Notes under the pieces: model-generated
What the model was told of the DNA's origin: nothing
What the model saw: the letters and a program-made list of their open reading frames with translations, nothing else
Database searches by the model: none
Translations under genes and position numbers: made by a program
In this document: piece by piece, positions 1 through 8,353 of the stretch
Layout of the letters: every line of letters begins with the position of its first letter
Numbering within the stretch: the first letter of the stretch is position 1
NCBI GenBank assembly: GCA_945900775.1
Contig: CAMDJP010000032.1
Location: 1 to 35,465, forward strand
Length of the DNA: 35,465 nt
Reading direction: 5' to 3'
From: Akkermansia muciniphila
Lineage (GTDB): Bacteria > Verrucomicrobiota > Verrucomicrobiia > Limisphaerales > SIAT01

Positions 1-284
1 GCGAGCTTCCATTCCCATGCGAATTCGAAATCGAGAAACGTCTGCTCGGTGACGATGTCGCCGCCGCGTTCGCCGGCAATCTTTTCGAGAACCCCATTCT
101 CGACCTTCCATCCCTTGGCGGGAACGGTCTTCTGTTTGTAACCGCGCCAGCCGGCGGCAGTTTTACCATCGAAGAGCAACTTCCAACCGGCAGCCTTTTC
201 ATCGACGGACAGCTCGTTGTCGGCGGCGAAGAGCGCCGTGACAGAAGCCGTGGCAACTAGGAGTGCGAAAGCGATTTTTTCCAT
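1..284 (-). CDS. DUF1080 (3-keto-disaccharide hydrolase family) protein, N-terminal part
   Basis: Only the first 94 or so codons are inside the window; the gene runs off the left edge. The ATG at 284 opens a signal peptide (MEKIAFALLVATASVTALFA, then AD). It is followed by the typical DUF1080 opening: WKLLFDGK, a GWRGY motif, a WKVENGVLEK strand and DFEFAWEWKL. Family members are secreted jelly-roll proteins, and some hydrolyse 3-keto-glycosides. The start lies 7 bases after the stop of the preceding DUF1080 gene at 292, so the two are almost certainly co-transcribed and probably arose by tandem duplication. Its N-terminal half is closer to the 292-996 protein than to the coiled-coil paralogue at 1074. 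The substrate is not knowable from what is visible. Confidence 0.88.
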   Translation of the reverse strand, partial: MEKIAFALLVATASVTALFAADNELSVDEKAAGWKLLFDGKTAAGWRGYKQKTVPAKGWKVENGVLEKIAGERGGDIVTEQTFLDFEFAWEWKL

Positions 285-291
285 ATTCAGA

Positions 292-996
292 TCAGGGTTT
301 GCGGACGCGGATGTTGCGGTACCAGACCTCCTCGCCGTGATGCTGGATCACGACGTGGCCCTCTGGCTGCTCCATGAAGCCTTGCCAACCCTTGAACTTG
401 CTCTTATCCAGCATCGCCTTGATTTCGGCGCTGCCCCACTTGTACTCGAGCAGCTTCTCGCCATTGAGCCAGTGCTCGATCGCGTTGTTCTTGCAGACGA
501 TGCGGGCGTTGTTCCATTCGCCAGCGGGGTTGTACTTCTTCTCTTTCATCCCCTTGCCGATGAGGTCGTAGAGCGAACCGGCGGTGCGCTTCGGGAAATT
601 CGCCTTGCCGTCCGAATGCCGCTCGTCATCGAGCACCTGCATCTCCGGACCGGTCGCATAGGCCGCTTTCCCGGGGATTTCCTTCACGCGGTACATCACG
701 CCGCTGTTGCCGCCCGGCGAGACCTTCCACTCGAACTCGAACTCGAAGTCGGTGAACTTCTCCGCCGTGGCAAGATCCGTTGGCTGGCCGCCCTGCGCCT
801 TGGTGACCGTCTTGAGCGCGCCGTCCTCGATCTTCCACGACTTGGCGGGGAAATCCTTCTGGTTGTAGCCGCGCAGGCCGTTCACAGCCTTGCCATCGAA
901 TAGCACGACCCATTCGCCAGCGCCGGCGGACAGGACATTAGATGCGAGAAGCGCCGCGACAAAAGCGGTCGTGAGGATGGAGCGGTGTAGTTTCAT
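292..996 (-). CDS. secreted DUF1080 (3-keto-disaccharide hydrolase family) protein
   Basis: A complete 234-residue single-domain protein. It has a signal peptide over about residues 1-26 (MKLHRSILTTAFVAALLASN, then VLSAGA) and then one DUF1080 domain. Visible family signatures are VVLFDGK (about 30-36), the GNSGVMYR turn (about 96-103), GPEMQVLDDERH (about 116-127), AGSLYDL (about 139-145), the NNARIVCKNNAIEHWLNG strand pair and a C-terminal QHHGEEVWYRNIRVR. The family is a concanavalin-like jelly roll that works outside the cytoplasm on sugars, and characterised relatives cleave 3-keto-glucosides. All the conserved acidic and aromatic positions I can recognise are present, so this is the best candidate in the cluster for an active enzyme. 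It is the middle member of three consecutive DUF1080 genes downstream of a multihaem cytochrome gene. Confidence 0.9.
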   Translation of the reverse strand: MKLHRSILTTAFVAALLASNVLSAGAGEWVVLFDGKAVNGLRGYNQKDFPAKSWKIEDGALKTVTKAQGGQPTDLATAEKFTDFEFEFEWKVSPGGNSGVMYRVKEIPGKAAYATGPEMQVLDDERHSDGKANFPKRTAGSLYDLIGKGMKEKKYNPAGEWNNARIVCKNNAIEHWLNGEKLLEYKWGSAEIKAMLDKSKFKGWQGFMEQPEGHVVIQHHGEEVWYRNIRVRKP

Positions 997-1073
997 AAAC
1001 GTGAGTGACGGTTATAACGGTTGCTAGTACGAAGACAAGTCTACGCGTGCAGTGAAAACCTAGGGGGGCTGGG

Positions 1074-2213
1074 TCACTTCAGCGAGAGCCGACGGAGTCT
1101 TACGTTACGGAACCACGCCTCGTCGCCGCCGTGCTGGAACGCCAGGTAGCCGTTCTTGCGCGACATAAACTCATCGTTGCCCGCGAACTTGCTCTCGCCG
1201 ACCGCCTTTTTCAGGTCGGGGCTAGCCCAGTCGTATTCCAGCACCTTCTGGTCGTTGATCCAATGCTCCACGCGGTCGCCGCGCACGACGAGCTTGCCCT
1301 TGTTGAACTCGCCATCGGGCTTCATTTCCACGCTGCCGCTCGGGGCAAGCAAGCCCGCCAGCGCGCCGGGCGCCAGCCTTGGGTCTGCGCCGGCGTTCAC
1401 CAGTGCCATCGCCGGACCGACGTGACTAGCACCATCGGCTTCCTTCGTGCGATACACCAACGCGCTCTTGCCGCCCGGTTTGACTTTCCACTCGAACTCC
1501 ATCTCAAAATTCTCGTACTCGAGGCGCGAAAGGAGGTCAGCCTTCTCCGCGCCGGGCACGGATTTCAACGCGCCGCCCTCCACCGCCCAGCTTTCCTTGG
1601 GAAACGAATCACCAGCGCTGCCGCGAAAGAACGCGGTAGACTTACCATCGAAGAGAGTGGACCACTGCGGCTCTGTGCTGACCGCAACAGCAGGTGTAGG
1701 GGAAGTCACCGGGCGACTCACGACCGGCGCACGTGCGGGGGGCTTTGCTGAAGAAGCTTTCGGAGGTGCGACGGGTGGCGTTTTGGCCGTGGCAGTCGGC
1801 GTGGATTTCGGGGCCGGATTCGGCTTCGCGGTCTCCTGCTTTTTCTTCTTCTCAGCAGCGGCGCGTTTGGCGTCTTCTTTCTCCTTTTTTTTCGCCATCT
1901 CGCCCAAGCGCTGCTGCTCAGCCTCGTAAGCTTTCTTCTGGGCTGCCAGGGCCTTTTTCTGCTGCTCAACGAACTTCTTCCGCTGCTCGGCAAAATTCTT
2001 CTCAGCGGCCTTCTGGCGTTCCACCGCCTCTTTACGCTGATCGGCCTCTTGCTTTTTGCGAAGCTCCATCTCGCGTTTACGCAACTCATCCTCGCGCTTC
2101 TTCAATTCCGCCGCGCTGGGCCCCTTCTTCTCGGCGGCGACAACGAGCGATCCGGCGAAAATTATTTGGACGTAAATGAGTGCTGCGAGGAATCGGATCG
2201 CGGAAGTTTTCAT
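1074..2213 (-). CDS. exported coiled-coil protein with C-terminal DUF1080-like domain
   Basis: A 379-residue protein with three parts. A signal peptide covers residues 1-27. A very charged Lys/Glu/Gln/Ala-rich stretch with heptad character runs from about 33 to 128 and should form a long coiled coil. A Pro/Ala/Thr/Lys linker spans about 129-182. A DUF1080-like jelly roll follows from about 184 (WSTLFDGK) to the C-terminus (HGGDEAWFRNVRLRR). Compared with the neighbour at 292, key family positions have changed: GNSGVMYR is GKSALVYR here, and the acidic EMQVLDDERH segment is AMALVNAGADPR. That suggests a binding or scaffolding role rather than hydrolysis, an inference. The start is the ATG at 2213. 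The gene sits between the cytochrome gene (stop at 2281) and the other DUF1080 genes, all on the same strand. Confidence 0.82.
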   Translation of the reverse strand: MKTSAIRFLAALIYVQIIFAGSLVVAAEKKGPSAAELKKREDELRKREMELRKKQEADQRKEAVERQKAAEKNFAEQRKKFVEQQKKALAAQKKAYEAEQQRLGEMAKKKEKEDAKRAAAEKKKKQETAKPNPAPKSTPTATAKTPPVAPPKASSAKPPARAPVVSRPVTSPTPAVAVSTEPQWSTLFDGKSTAFFRGSAGDSFPKESWAVEGGALKSVPGAEKADLLSRLEYENFEMEFEWKVKPGGKSALVYRTKEADGASHVGPAMALVNAGADPRLAPGALAGLLAPSGSVEMKPDGEFNKGKLVVRGDRVEHWINDQKVLEYDWASPDLKKAVGESKFAGNDEFMSRKNGYLAFQHGGDEAWFRNVRLRRLSLK

Positions 2214-2234
2214 ATGCAGAGCCCGTGGGTAAAC

Positions 2235-2263
2235 AGACTACATCTGCCCCGCGAAAGTTACAA
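2235..2263 (-). promoter_or_regulatory. weak candidate promoter for the coiled-coil DUF1080 gene
   Basis: On the minus strand a TTGTAA -35-like hexamer (2258-2263) is followed after 17 bases by TAGTCT (2235-2240), about 21 bases before the ATG at 2213. The match to the sigma-70 consensus is poor, so read-through from the cytochrome gene is equally likely. Confidence 0.25.
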
Positions 2264-2280
2264 TGCCACCGATTATTAGG

Positions 2281-4296
2281 TCACTGCGTCGCTGGCGGTG
2301 GCATCTTCTCGCCGAGGCGCAGGTAATGCCAGAGGGCGTCGATCTGCTTGGCCGCGTCGCCGCCGAGCACCTCGGGCAGCGGGCTTTTGCCCTCCTCATC
2401 AAAATAGACCGGCATCTTCGTCTGCGGATCGATCCGCTGCGGATTCAGCAGCCAGCGACGGTAATAGGCCGGCTGCAGTCGTGCCGCGCTGAGCGCGAGG
2501 TTGATACCCGGCGCCTCGAAGACCTGGGTCGCCGCGAGTCCCGCCGCGCCGTGGCATGATATACACGAGAATCCGCCGTCCACGCCGGCGAGCTTCTGGC
2601 CATGCTTCGTCAACTCCATATCCAGCGGCGGCTCCGCAGGCGTCCGCGGTGGCAGGCCGTGGAATTGCGCGAGTCCGGGCGCAAGGAACTCCGCGCGGCG
2701 TGAGAAGGCCGGCATGCGCGCGGCCAGCCACGGACGGGGACGGTCCATCAGCGCACCGGAAAGCAGGTCATGCGTCCACTCCGGCTTGAGCTTGCCGCCG
2801 ACGATGTCAACCCCAGGGAAACCCTCGACCTGTCCGTGGCAGCCGGCACAGTTCAGCGTGTGCACCTGACGCGCAGCGAACTCAGCGGGCGCATGTCGCT
2901 GGAGCGATTTGCGGTCGGTCGCGGCAAAGGCGACCAGCGCTGCGCGATTCTCGGCGGTGAAACGGAACTGCGGCGCCTTCGATTCCGCGGTCGGCTTTTC
3001 CGCAAGGCACCCGCCATTCCATTTTGCAGGGGCCAATTGCGTGAGCGGCGCGGCGGCGAGCTCGCTCTTCGTGTGTGGCAGCGCGTGGCAATTGAGGCAG
3101 CCGGCACTTGTCACAAGCTTCTTGCCACGCGCGAGGATCGCCGGATCCGTCGGCGGACCGGGGAGCTTGAACGTAGGCAACTTTTCCAAAAGCAGCTTGG
3201 CCAGCTCGTTTGCCTCCTCCGGCGTGAGGCGGAAGTTCGGCATCTGGGTCCACGCATAATGGCGCTCGGGCGCGCGCAGGAACTCGGCCAGTTTGCCCCC
3301 CGGGAACTTCCGAGAGAGATGGTCGAGTGAAAGTTTCTTCGGATCAGCCGGCGCGCCGTGGAGATTGTGGCAGGCATTGCAGTGCAGCTTCTCGAGCAGG
3401 TTTTTGCCTTCGTCCTGCTGAGCGGCGGGACTTTCAGCTGCGTTCGCCACCGCGGCGACAGGCTTAAAAGGTTGGAGGAACGATGATATCGAGCCACCCG
3501 AGGTGAGCGACGCGAGGTAAGCCGCCGTGGACTCGGCATCCCCTTCAGCGGTCGCGCCATGAAACACCTTCGGCATCTGCGCACTGGGGCGCTGCGTCTG
3601 CGGGTCGAGAATCCATTGCTTGAGCCAAGCGAAGTGGCGGCGGCCACCAATACCCTCGAAGGTCGGCGCATCCATCGCCAACTCGGGCGCGACCTGCCCG
3701 GACGAAGGCGACGTGTGGCACGCAGCACAGCGATGCTCGAGGAATAGCTCGCGGCCGAGGCGTAGCTGTGTGCCGCGCGCGGTCTCGAGACTAGGCATGT
3801 GACCGAGTTGCGCGGAAGGAATCGGTTCCGCAGGCAGCGGCTTGTCTGGTTTATCAGTCCAATGGAGACGTAGATAGGCGTCGCCCTGCGGGGGGTTGGT
3901 AAAGGTGACCTTCAGCGCGTTCGCGCCCTTACTAAGACGGACGGCCTTGGATCGGGGCGTCACACCGTTCTTGGTCGCACCCTCGAGAACGACCACGCCA
4001 TTGACCTCGACCTTGACCGCGCCGTTCAGCTCAGCCTCGAAGGCGTAGTCGCCGCGCAAATCCGCATTCACGATGCCTTGCCATTCGGCGGTGAACGGAC
4101 CAGTGGGGACAAACGGCGTCGCAGGTTGACCCGCTTGAACGTAGAGCCAGACGTTCGGCACGGTCGCGGTGTCACTCGCCGTGCCGACCTTGAAGGTGAT
4201 AGAGAGGCCAGCCGCAGGCTTGGCTGGGGCTTGGGCGAGCAGCGCGACCGGCCACGCGGCGAGCAGCGCGAGGGCGAGGGAGAAGTTTGTGAACAT
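2281..4296 (-). CDS. exported five-haem cytochrome c with PA14-like N-terminal domain
   Basis: I chose the ATG at 4296 because it opens a clean signal peptide (MFTNFSLALALLAAWPVALL, then AQA); an upstream in-frame ATG at 4341 would put 15 unlikely residues before it. The 671-residue product has a beta-rich domain over about 30-150 resembling PA14/carbohydrate-binding modules (EVNGVVVLEG, RLSKGANALKVTF, YLRLHW). Five c-type haem motifs follow: CAACH (190), CNACH (306), CLNCH (400), CAGCH (483) and CISCH (578). Met-Pro pairs (QMPKVF, QMPNF, RMPAF, KMPVYF) lie downstream of four motifs and could supply axial ligands. The design suggests a periplasmic electron acceptor or dehydrogenase subunit held near carbohydrate. 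It lies downstream of the DUF6797/propeller gene and upstream of three DUF1080 genes. The substrate is unknown. Confidence 0.85.
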   Translation of the reverse strand: MFTNFSLALALLAAWPVALLAQAPAKPAAGLSITFKVGTASDTATVPNVWLYVQAGQPATPFVPTGPFTAEWQGIVNADLRGDYAFEAELNGAVKVEVNGVVVLEGATKNGVTPRSKAVRLSKGANALKVTFTNPPQGDAYLRLHWTDKPDKPLPAEPIPSAQLGHMPSLETARGTQLRLGRELFLEHRCAACHTSPSSGQVAPELAMDAPTFEGIGGRRHFAWLKQWILDPQTQRPSAQMPKVFHGATAEGDAESTAAYLASLTSGGSISSFLQPFKPVAAVANAAESPAAQQDEGKNLLEKLHCNACHNLHGAPADPKKLSLDHLSRKFPGGKLAEFLRAPERHYAWTQMPNFRLTPEEANELAKLLLEKLPTFKLPGPPTDPAILARGKKLVTSAGCLNCHALPHTKSELAAAPLTQLAPAKWNGGCLAEKPTAESKAPQFRFTAENRAALVAFAATDRKSLQRHAPAEFAARQVHTLNCAGCHGQVEGFPGVDIVGGKLKPEWTHDLLSGALMDRPRPWLAARMPAFSRRAEFLAPGLAQFHGLPPRTPAEPPLDMELTKHGQKLAGVDGGFSCISCHGAAGLAATQVFEAPGINLALSAARLQPAYYRRWLLNPQRIDPQTKMPVYFDEEGKSPLPEVLGGDAAKQIDALWHYLRLGEKMPPPATQ

Positions 4297-4354
4297 CTTC
4301 AAGTGCTTTGTTTCGACGAGCCGCAGTCCGGCTGGGTTCATCGGTTCAAATCAA

Positions 4355-4380
4355 AACGGGGACGGTTGCCCGCCCCCGTT
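4355..4380 (-). terminator. intrinsic terminator after the DUF6797/propeller gene
   Basis: An AACGGGG/CCCCGTT seven-base-pair stem (4355-4361 with 4374-4380) encloses a 12-base loop. On the minus strand it is followed by TTTTGATTT. It lies 25 bases beyond the stop of the 4406-6748 gene and before the cytochrome gene, so it probably separates their transcripts at least in part. Confidence 0.7.
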
Positions 4381-4405
4381 CTTTTAACCTGATGGTCAGG
4401 GCGAC

Positions 4406-6748
4406 TCAAGGCATGGCATTAATAGTGTGGAGTACGCGCTGGCTGATTTGGGAGCCATCCTTGGCCTTGATGTTGTTGAAGGTGATGAGTTGCTGCATCG
4501 CCAGCTTGAGGTCGACGACGTCGAGCGTGACGGTCTTGCCGTCTGCGCTCAACTTGGCTGACTTGATCTCGAGCTTGTCGTGGCCCTTCTTCTTCGGATC
4601 CTCCACGGAGATCTCGGGCGAACCGTAGTTGGAGGTGCGCTGGTAGTTCCAGCGCTCGCCGCTGTAGTTCTGCACGTCCTCCGCCGAAGACTTCTCCAGC
4701 GGTTGGGTGAAGGTGAGGTGCACGCCGTAACGGTCCACCTTCAGACCGGCGACGGACTGGACGGGCTTGCCGGTGTAGCGCACACGGTCGAAACCGGTTT
4801 CCTTGGCAGCGTTGCTTTGCCAGCCGCGCAGGCCGGCGTTGTAGAGTTGGCCGTCGACTGGGTTAAAACGCGGGCGCATCGCCGACGAGGTGAACTTCAC
4901 GGGAATCTTCACGGCGCCGCCCTGCATCTGACCGCCGACCTCCTGCTTCATGATGAGGTAGAGCGACGACTGGCCATAGGAACAATGCAGCAACTCGCCC
5001 TTGAACGGTCCCCACTTGTCGCTCGTGACCCAGACTTGGCCGCCGCCGGAGTTGTCCCACGATTTGCTGAGCCACATGAGCGGCTGCTGGAAGCTAGCTT
5101 TGTCGCGGCCGTGGTTGAGGTCCTCAACGCCGAGGAACGAGCCGGGCTTCACCCAATTCACCGGGCAGCTTGGAACCCAGCTGCCTTCATTGTCGCCGGT
5201 GGTCACTTGGCCGTCGGGGCCGACACCGATGCCGTTGGGCGCGCGCACGCCAGTGGCGTACACCTCGAGCTTCGAGCCGTCCTTGCTGATCTTGAGCACG
5301 CAGCCGGCGTGGGCGGAAATATCGCCATTGCCGCCGCCGCCACCGAAGCCGCGTCCCCCGCCCCTCACTGGGCCGGCCTTGGCTGTATAGAAGTTGCCTG
5401 CCTTATCGGTGTGCAGGTCAAAGACGAACTCGTGGAAACCGGGCGAGCTGGTAATCTCGTTGTTGAAATTCTCGTAGTGATCAGCCGCGCCGTCGCCGTT
5501 CAAATCATGGTAACGGGTAATCTGGTCGCGGCCGCTTGTGTAAATCACGCCGTCCACAATCTTGAGCCCGAGCGTCTCGAAGCCGCCCGAAGCGAACCGC
5601 CGCCATTCGAGGTTCTCAAGCTTCTCGTCGATGCCGCTGACGATCCAGATGTCGCCGTCCCACGTGCTGAGGGCCGCGCGTTTGCCGTCGCTGAAGAAGT
5701 CCATGCCACCGAAACGTACCCGGCGGTTCCACGGGTTCTTGTCCGGGGCGGTGAGCACGTCGGTCGCAAACGCGCCGTCGGGCGTCTTGTTACTCTCGAG
5801 CACGCCCTTCGTAATGACCGGCTCGCTCCAGTGCGGCTTGCCGCCCTTGGCCAAATCCGCCATCGCCGGCTTCACGGCCGCGAGTGCGGCGAACTGGGCC
5901 TCGTCGGCATTCGCGCCTTTCCAGATCACGACGCTGAACAGGCCGGCGGTGCCCTTGGCAATCTTTAGTACCACGCGGTTGTTATCCGCCACGGCGAGCG
6001 CGGCACCCTTCGGCGCACCGACAATTTCGATGCGGGCGACCGCGCCGTTGCCGCAATCGACCAACACCGCGCCGTTCTCAATCTTCGCAGCGCCTTCGCC
6101 GTCGAGGATGAGCGCGGAGAGGTCGGCCTTTGCGGTCTCAAGCTTGATTGTGCGCAGGAAGGCCGTCTGGCCGTTCTTTTCCACGCTGCCGGGTTGCTCG
6201 TGAATCTTCGTGCCGTGGACGGTGTAGGCGAGCACAACGTTGTCGCCGACGACATAGTGACCATCCCAGCGGCACCATGATTTCGGCAGCGGACCGAACG
6301 GCTCCTTGCGCGGATCCGCAAACGAGCCCGTGGCGTCCGCCCAACCGGGACCGTTCTTCGCACCGAACTTCTGTTCGCCGAGAATCTCGGGGTGACCGCC
6401 GTGGCTGCCATTGAAGGTCACACCCTTATCGCTAATGAACCCGGCGAAGTTCTTCCCCTTTTCGGAAACCGTGGCCGAAATCCAGCCGGCGGAGAAACGG
6501 AGCAGGTCGGTGTCGAAGCTCATGAAGGCGTTCTCGCCAACAATCATGGCCATTCCCTTGTTCGCCTTGTTGCCCGCGGGAAACTTCGCGCCGATACAGG
6601 CGGTGGTGATCGGGAAGTCAGCCTGGATAAGCTTGGACTTCGAGTCTTTCCAACTCATCTTGGTCGGCGCGGTTTGCGCGCTAGCGGTCACGACGCCCGC
6701 CACAGCCAGCGCCACGGCGGTTTGGAACACGAGTGCAGTCTTCATCAT
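4406..6748 (-). CDS. exported DUF6797 plus beta-propeller (PVC-type dehydrogenase-like) protein
   Basis: A 780-residue exported protein starting at tandem ATGs at 6748/6745, with a signal peptide ending near SAQ (about residue 25). The N-terminal part has the DUF6797 pattern: SFDTDLLRFSAGW near residue 75, then FADPRKEPFGPLP and NVVLAYTVHGTKI. A six-bladed propeller of the glucose/sorbosone or PVC dehydrogenase type follows, seen in repeated DGDIWIVSG, DLNGDGAADHYENF, VRAPNGIGVGPDGQ and GDNEGSW elements. An unusual glycine-rich insert (GGGRGFGGGGGNGD) lies in the propeller near residue 465. No CxxCH is present, so unlike many relatives it carries no covalent haem and may pass electrons to the five-haem cytochrome encoded next. 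It is probably periplasmic; the substrate is unknown. Confidence 0.8.
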   Translation of the reverse strand: MMKTALVFQTAVALAVAGVVTASAQTAPTKMSWKDSKSKLIQADFPITTACIGAKFPAGNKANKGMAMIVGENAFMSFDTDLLRFSAGWISATVSEKGKNFAGFISDKGVTFNGSHGGHPEILGEQKFGAKNGPGWADATGSFADPRKEPFGPLPKSWCRWDGHYVVGDNVVLAYTVHGTKIHEQPGSVEKNGQTAFLRTIKLETAKADLSALILDGEGAAKIENGAVLVDCGNGAVARIEIVGAPKGAALAVADNNRVVLKIAKGTAGLFSVVIWKGANADEAQFAALAAVKPAMADLAKGGKPHWSEPVITKGVLESNKTPDGAFATDVLTAPDKNPWNRRVRFGGMDFFSDGKRAALSTWDGDIWIVSGIDEKLENLEWRRFASGGFETLGLKIVDGVIYTSGRDQITRYHDLNGDGAADHYENFNNEITSSPGFHEFVFDLHTDKAGNFYTAKAGPVRGGGRGFGGGGGNGDISAHAGCVLKISKDGSKLEVYATGVRAPNGIGVGPDGQVTTGDNEGSWVPSCPVNWVKPGSFLGVEDLNHGRDKASFQQPLMWLSKSWDNSGGGQVWVTSDKWGPFKGELLHCSYGQSSLYLIMKQEVGGQMQGGAVKIPVKFTSSAMRPRFNPVDGQLYNAGLRGWQSNAAKETGFDRVRYTGKPVQSVAGLKVDRYGVHLTFTQPLEKSSAEDVQNYSGERWNYQRTSNYGSPEISVEDPKKKGHDKLEIKSAKLSADGKTVTLDVVDLKLAMQQLITFNNIKAKDGSQISQRVLHTINAMP

Positions 6749-6879
6749 TCAGTGATTTTGTCAGGTTTACGGAGGTCGCGTCCAGCTTTGAAACGGCGTG
6801 AGAGACGCGAGTGGTTTCTTTGACATCGCCTGTCGCCAACGCATTCAGCGGAAAAGGTAGCCACACGACACGCGCGGGC

Positions 6880-6908
6880 TTGACGCGACCTTGCTTCCCA
6901 CCTACGCT
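6880..6908 (+). promoter_or_regulatory. candidate sigma-70 promoter for tig
   Basis: TTGACG at 6880-6885, a 17-base spacer, then TACGCT at 6903-6908 place a start site near 6915, about 56 bases before the tig GTG. The -35 matches five of six consensus positions and the -10 keeps the TAnnnT frame. A similar TTGACG element is found before clpP and apgM. Confidence 0.5.
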
Positions 6909-6970
6909 GCCCGACCTTCGCGCCATCCGGCGAACAAGCCTCTGGCGCAGCGAAAACGAAAGGTCTGACT

Positions 6971-8284
6971 GTGAATGTGACGGTTGAGAATTTGGCCCCG
7001 TGCAAGAAACTCCTGCGCGTGGAAGTGGAAGCGGCGGCAGTGGACGCGGTGTTCGCGTCGGTGACCAGCGACTTTCAGAAGCAAGCGCAACTCCCCGGCT
7101 TCCGGCCCGGCAAGGCCCCCAAGTCGGCGGTGGAACGCGCCTACGGCCCGCGGATCGAAGAAGAGGTCAAGCGCAAGCTCATCAACGAGCATTACCAAAA
7201 AGCCGTCGCCGACCAAAAACTTAGCCCGGTCGTCTATCCCGACATCGAGGAAATCCAGTTCGGCCGCGGCCAGAGTCTGCAGTTCGCCGCCACGCTCGAG
7301 ACGGCGCCCGAGTTCGAGTTGCCTGAGTACAAGTGCCTGCCGGTGAAGCGCGAGAAGGTCACCATCACCGACGCCGACGTAGTCAAGGCACTCGACGTGC
7401 TCCGCGAGCAGCGGGCCGAGTACAAGGACATCGAGCGCGAACTGCGCGAGGGCGATTACGCCGTCGTGAACTACGCCGCGACCTGCGATGGCAAGCCGCT
7501 CACCGACCTCGCCCCGACCGCCCGCGGCCTCACCAAGCAGGATGGCTACTGGCTGCGCATCGAGAAGGACCATTTCATCCCCGGCTTCACGCCTCAGCTC
7601 ATCGGTGCGAAGAAGGGCGAAACGCGCGAGGTCAAGGTCACCTTTCCGACTGATTTCGTCTCCGCGCCGTTGCAGGGCAAGGAAGGCGTCTACAGCGTCG
7701 AGATCGTGCAGCTGAAGGAGAAGGTGCTGCCTGAGTTGACCGAGGAGTTGGCCAAGGGTTTCGGTGCCGAGAGCCTTGAGAAGCTCCGCGAGGGCGTCCA
7801 GATTGATTTGCAGAACGACCGCGCATTCCGTGCCGAACGCGCCACGCGCGATCAGGTCGTGCGCGAGTTGCTTGCCCGCGTCACCTTCGAACTGCCCGAG
7901 ACGGTCGTGCAGACGGAGACGCGCAGCGTGGTGTACAACATCGTCGCCGAGAATCAGCAACGCGGCGTGCCGCGCGAGATTCTCGAAAAGCAGAAGGACG
8001 AAATCTACCAGAGCGCTGCGACGACTGCGAAGGAACGGGTGAAGCTGAACTTCCTCGCCCGCCGTCTCGCCGAGAAGGAGTCGCTCAAGGTCACGCAGGA
8101 AGAGATCACCCGCCGCGTGCTCGTGCTCGCCCAGCAATACCAGATGGAGCCGGGTAAGTTCATCAAGGAACTCCAGAAGCGCGACGGCTTCGGCGAGATC
8201 CACGAGCAGCTCCTCATCGCCAAGGTTGTCGACTTCCTGCTCAAAGAGGCCACGGTCGAAGAGGTTTCCCCCGCGGCAATCTGA
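6971..8284 (+). CDS. tig: trigger factor (ribosome-associated chaperone and peptidyl-prolyl isomerase)
   Basis: Trigger factor docks at the ribosomal exit tunnel and shields nascent chains. The 437-residue length is normal. The N-terminal domain has the ribosome-binding signature as GFRPGKAP (residues 43-50; E. coli GFRKGKVP). The FKBP-like domain spans about 150-245 (GDYAVVNYAATCDGKPL, FIPGFTPQLIGAKKGE). The alpha-helical chaperone C-domain follows, rich in Glu and Lys. The start is a GTG at 6971 with GAAAGG at 6958-6963, one of the clearest ribosome-binding sites in the window. The common tig-clpP-clpX order is broken here: clpP and clpX lie 5-8 kb away on the other strand. A shared terminator follows immediately. 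Confidence 0.97.
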   Translation: MNVTVENLAPCKKLLRVEVEAAAVDAVFASVTSDFQKQAQLPGFRPGKAPKSAVERAYGPRIEEEVKRKLINEHYQKAVADQKLSPVVYPDIEEIQFGRGQSLQFAATLETAPEFELPEYKCLPVKREKVTITDADVVKALDVLREQRAEYKDIERELREGDYAVVNYAATCDGKPLTDLAPTARGLTKQDGYWLRIEKDHFIPGFTPQLIGAKKGETREVKVTFPTDFVSAPLQGKEGVYSVEIVQLKEKVLPELTEELAKGFGAESLEKLREGVQIDLQNDRAFRAERATRDQVVRELLARVTFELPETVVQTETRSVVYNIVAENQQRGVPREILEKQKDEIYQSAATTAKERVKLNFLARRLAEKESLKVTQEEITRRVLVLAQQYQMEPGKFIKELQKRDGFGEIHEQLLIAKVVDFLLKEATVEEVSPAAI

Positions 8285-8307
8285 TTAAAAGACTATACAG
8301 AAATAAG

Positions 8308-8334
8308 AAAGCCACGGGTGAACCCCGTGGCTTT
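8308..8334. terminator. bidirectional intrinsic terminator between tig and DAHP synthase
   Basis: AAAGCCACGGG (8308-8318) pairs perfectly with CCCGTGGCTTT (8324-8334) around a five-base loop. The A-rich left and T-rich right flanks give a U-run in both directions. It sits 23 bases after the tig stop and 19 bases beyond the stop of the convergent gene, so it serves both. Confidence 0.9.
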
Positions 8335-8353
8335 TGCTTTTGTCCGGCAGAGT

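Noticed and set aside
4580-5968. Long plus-strand open frame opposite the DUF6797/propeller gene
   Set aside because: Antisense of a clear gene in a GC-rich genome; its composition is Ala/Val/Leu/Arg-rich with no domain.
6902-8203. 433-codon minus-strand frame opposite tig
   Set aside because: Shadow of trigger factor; Leu/Arg/His-rich without any recognisable motif.
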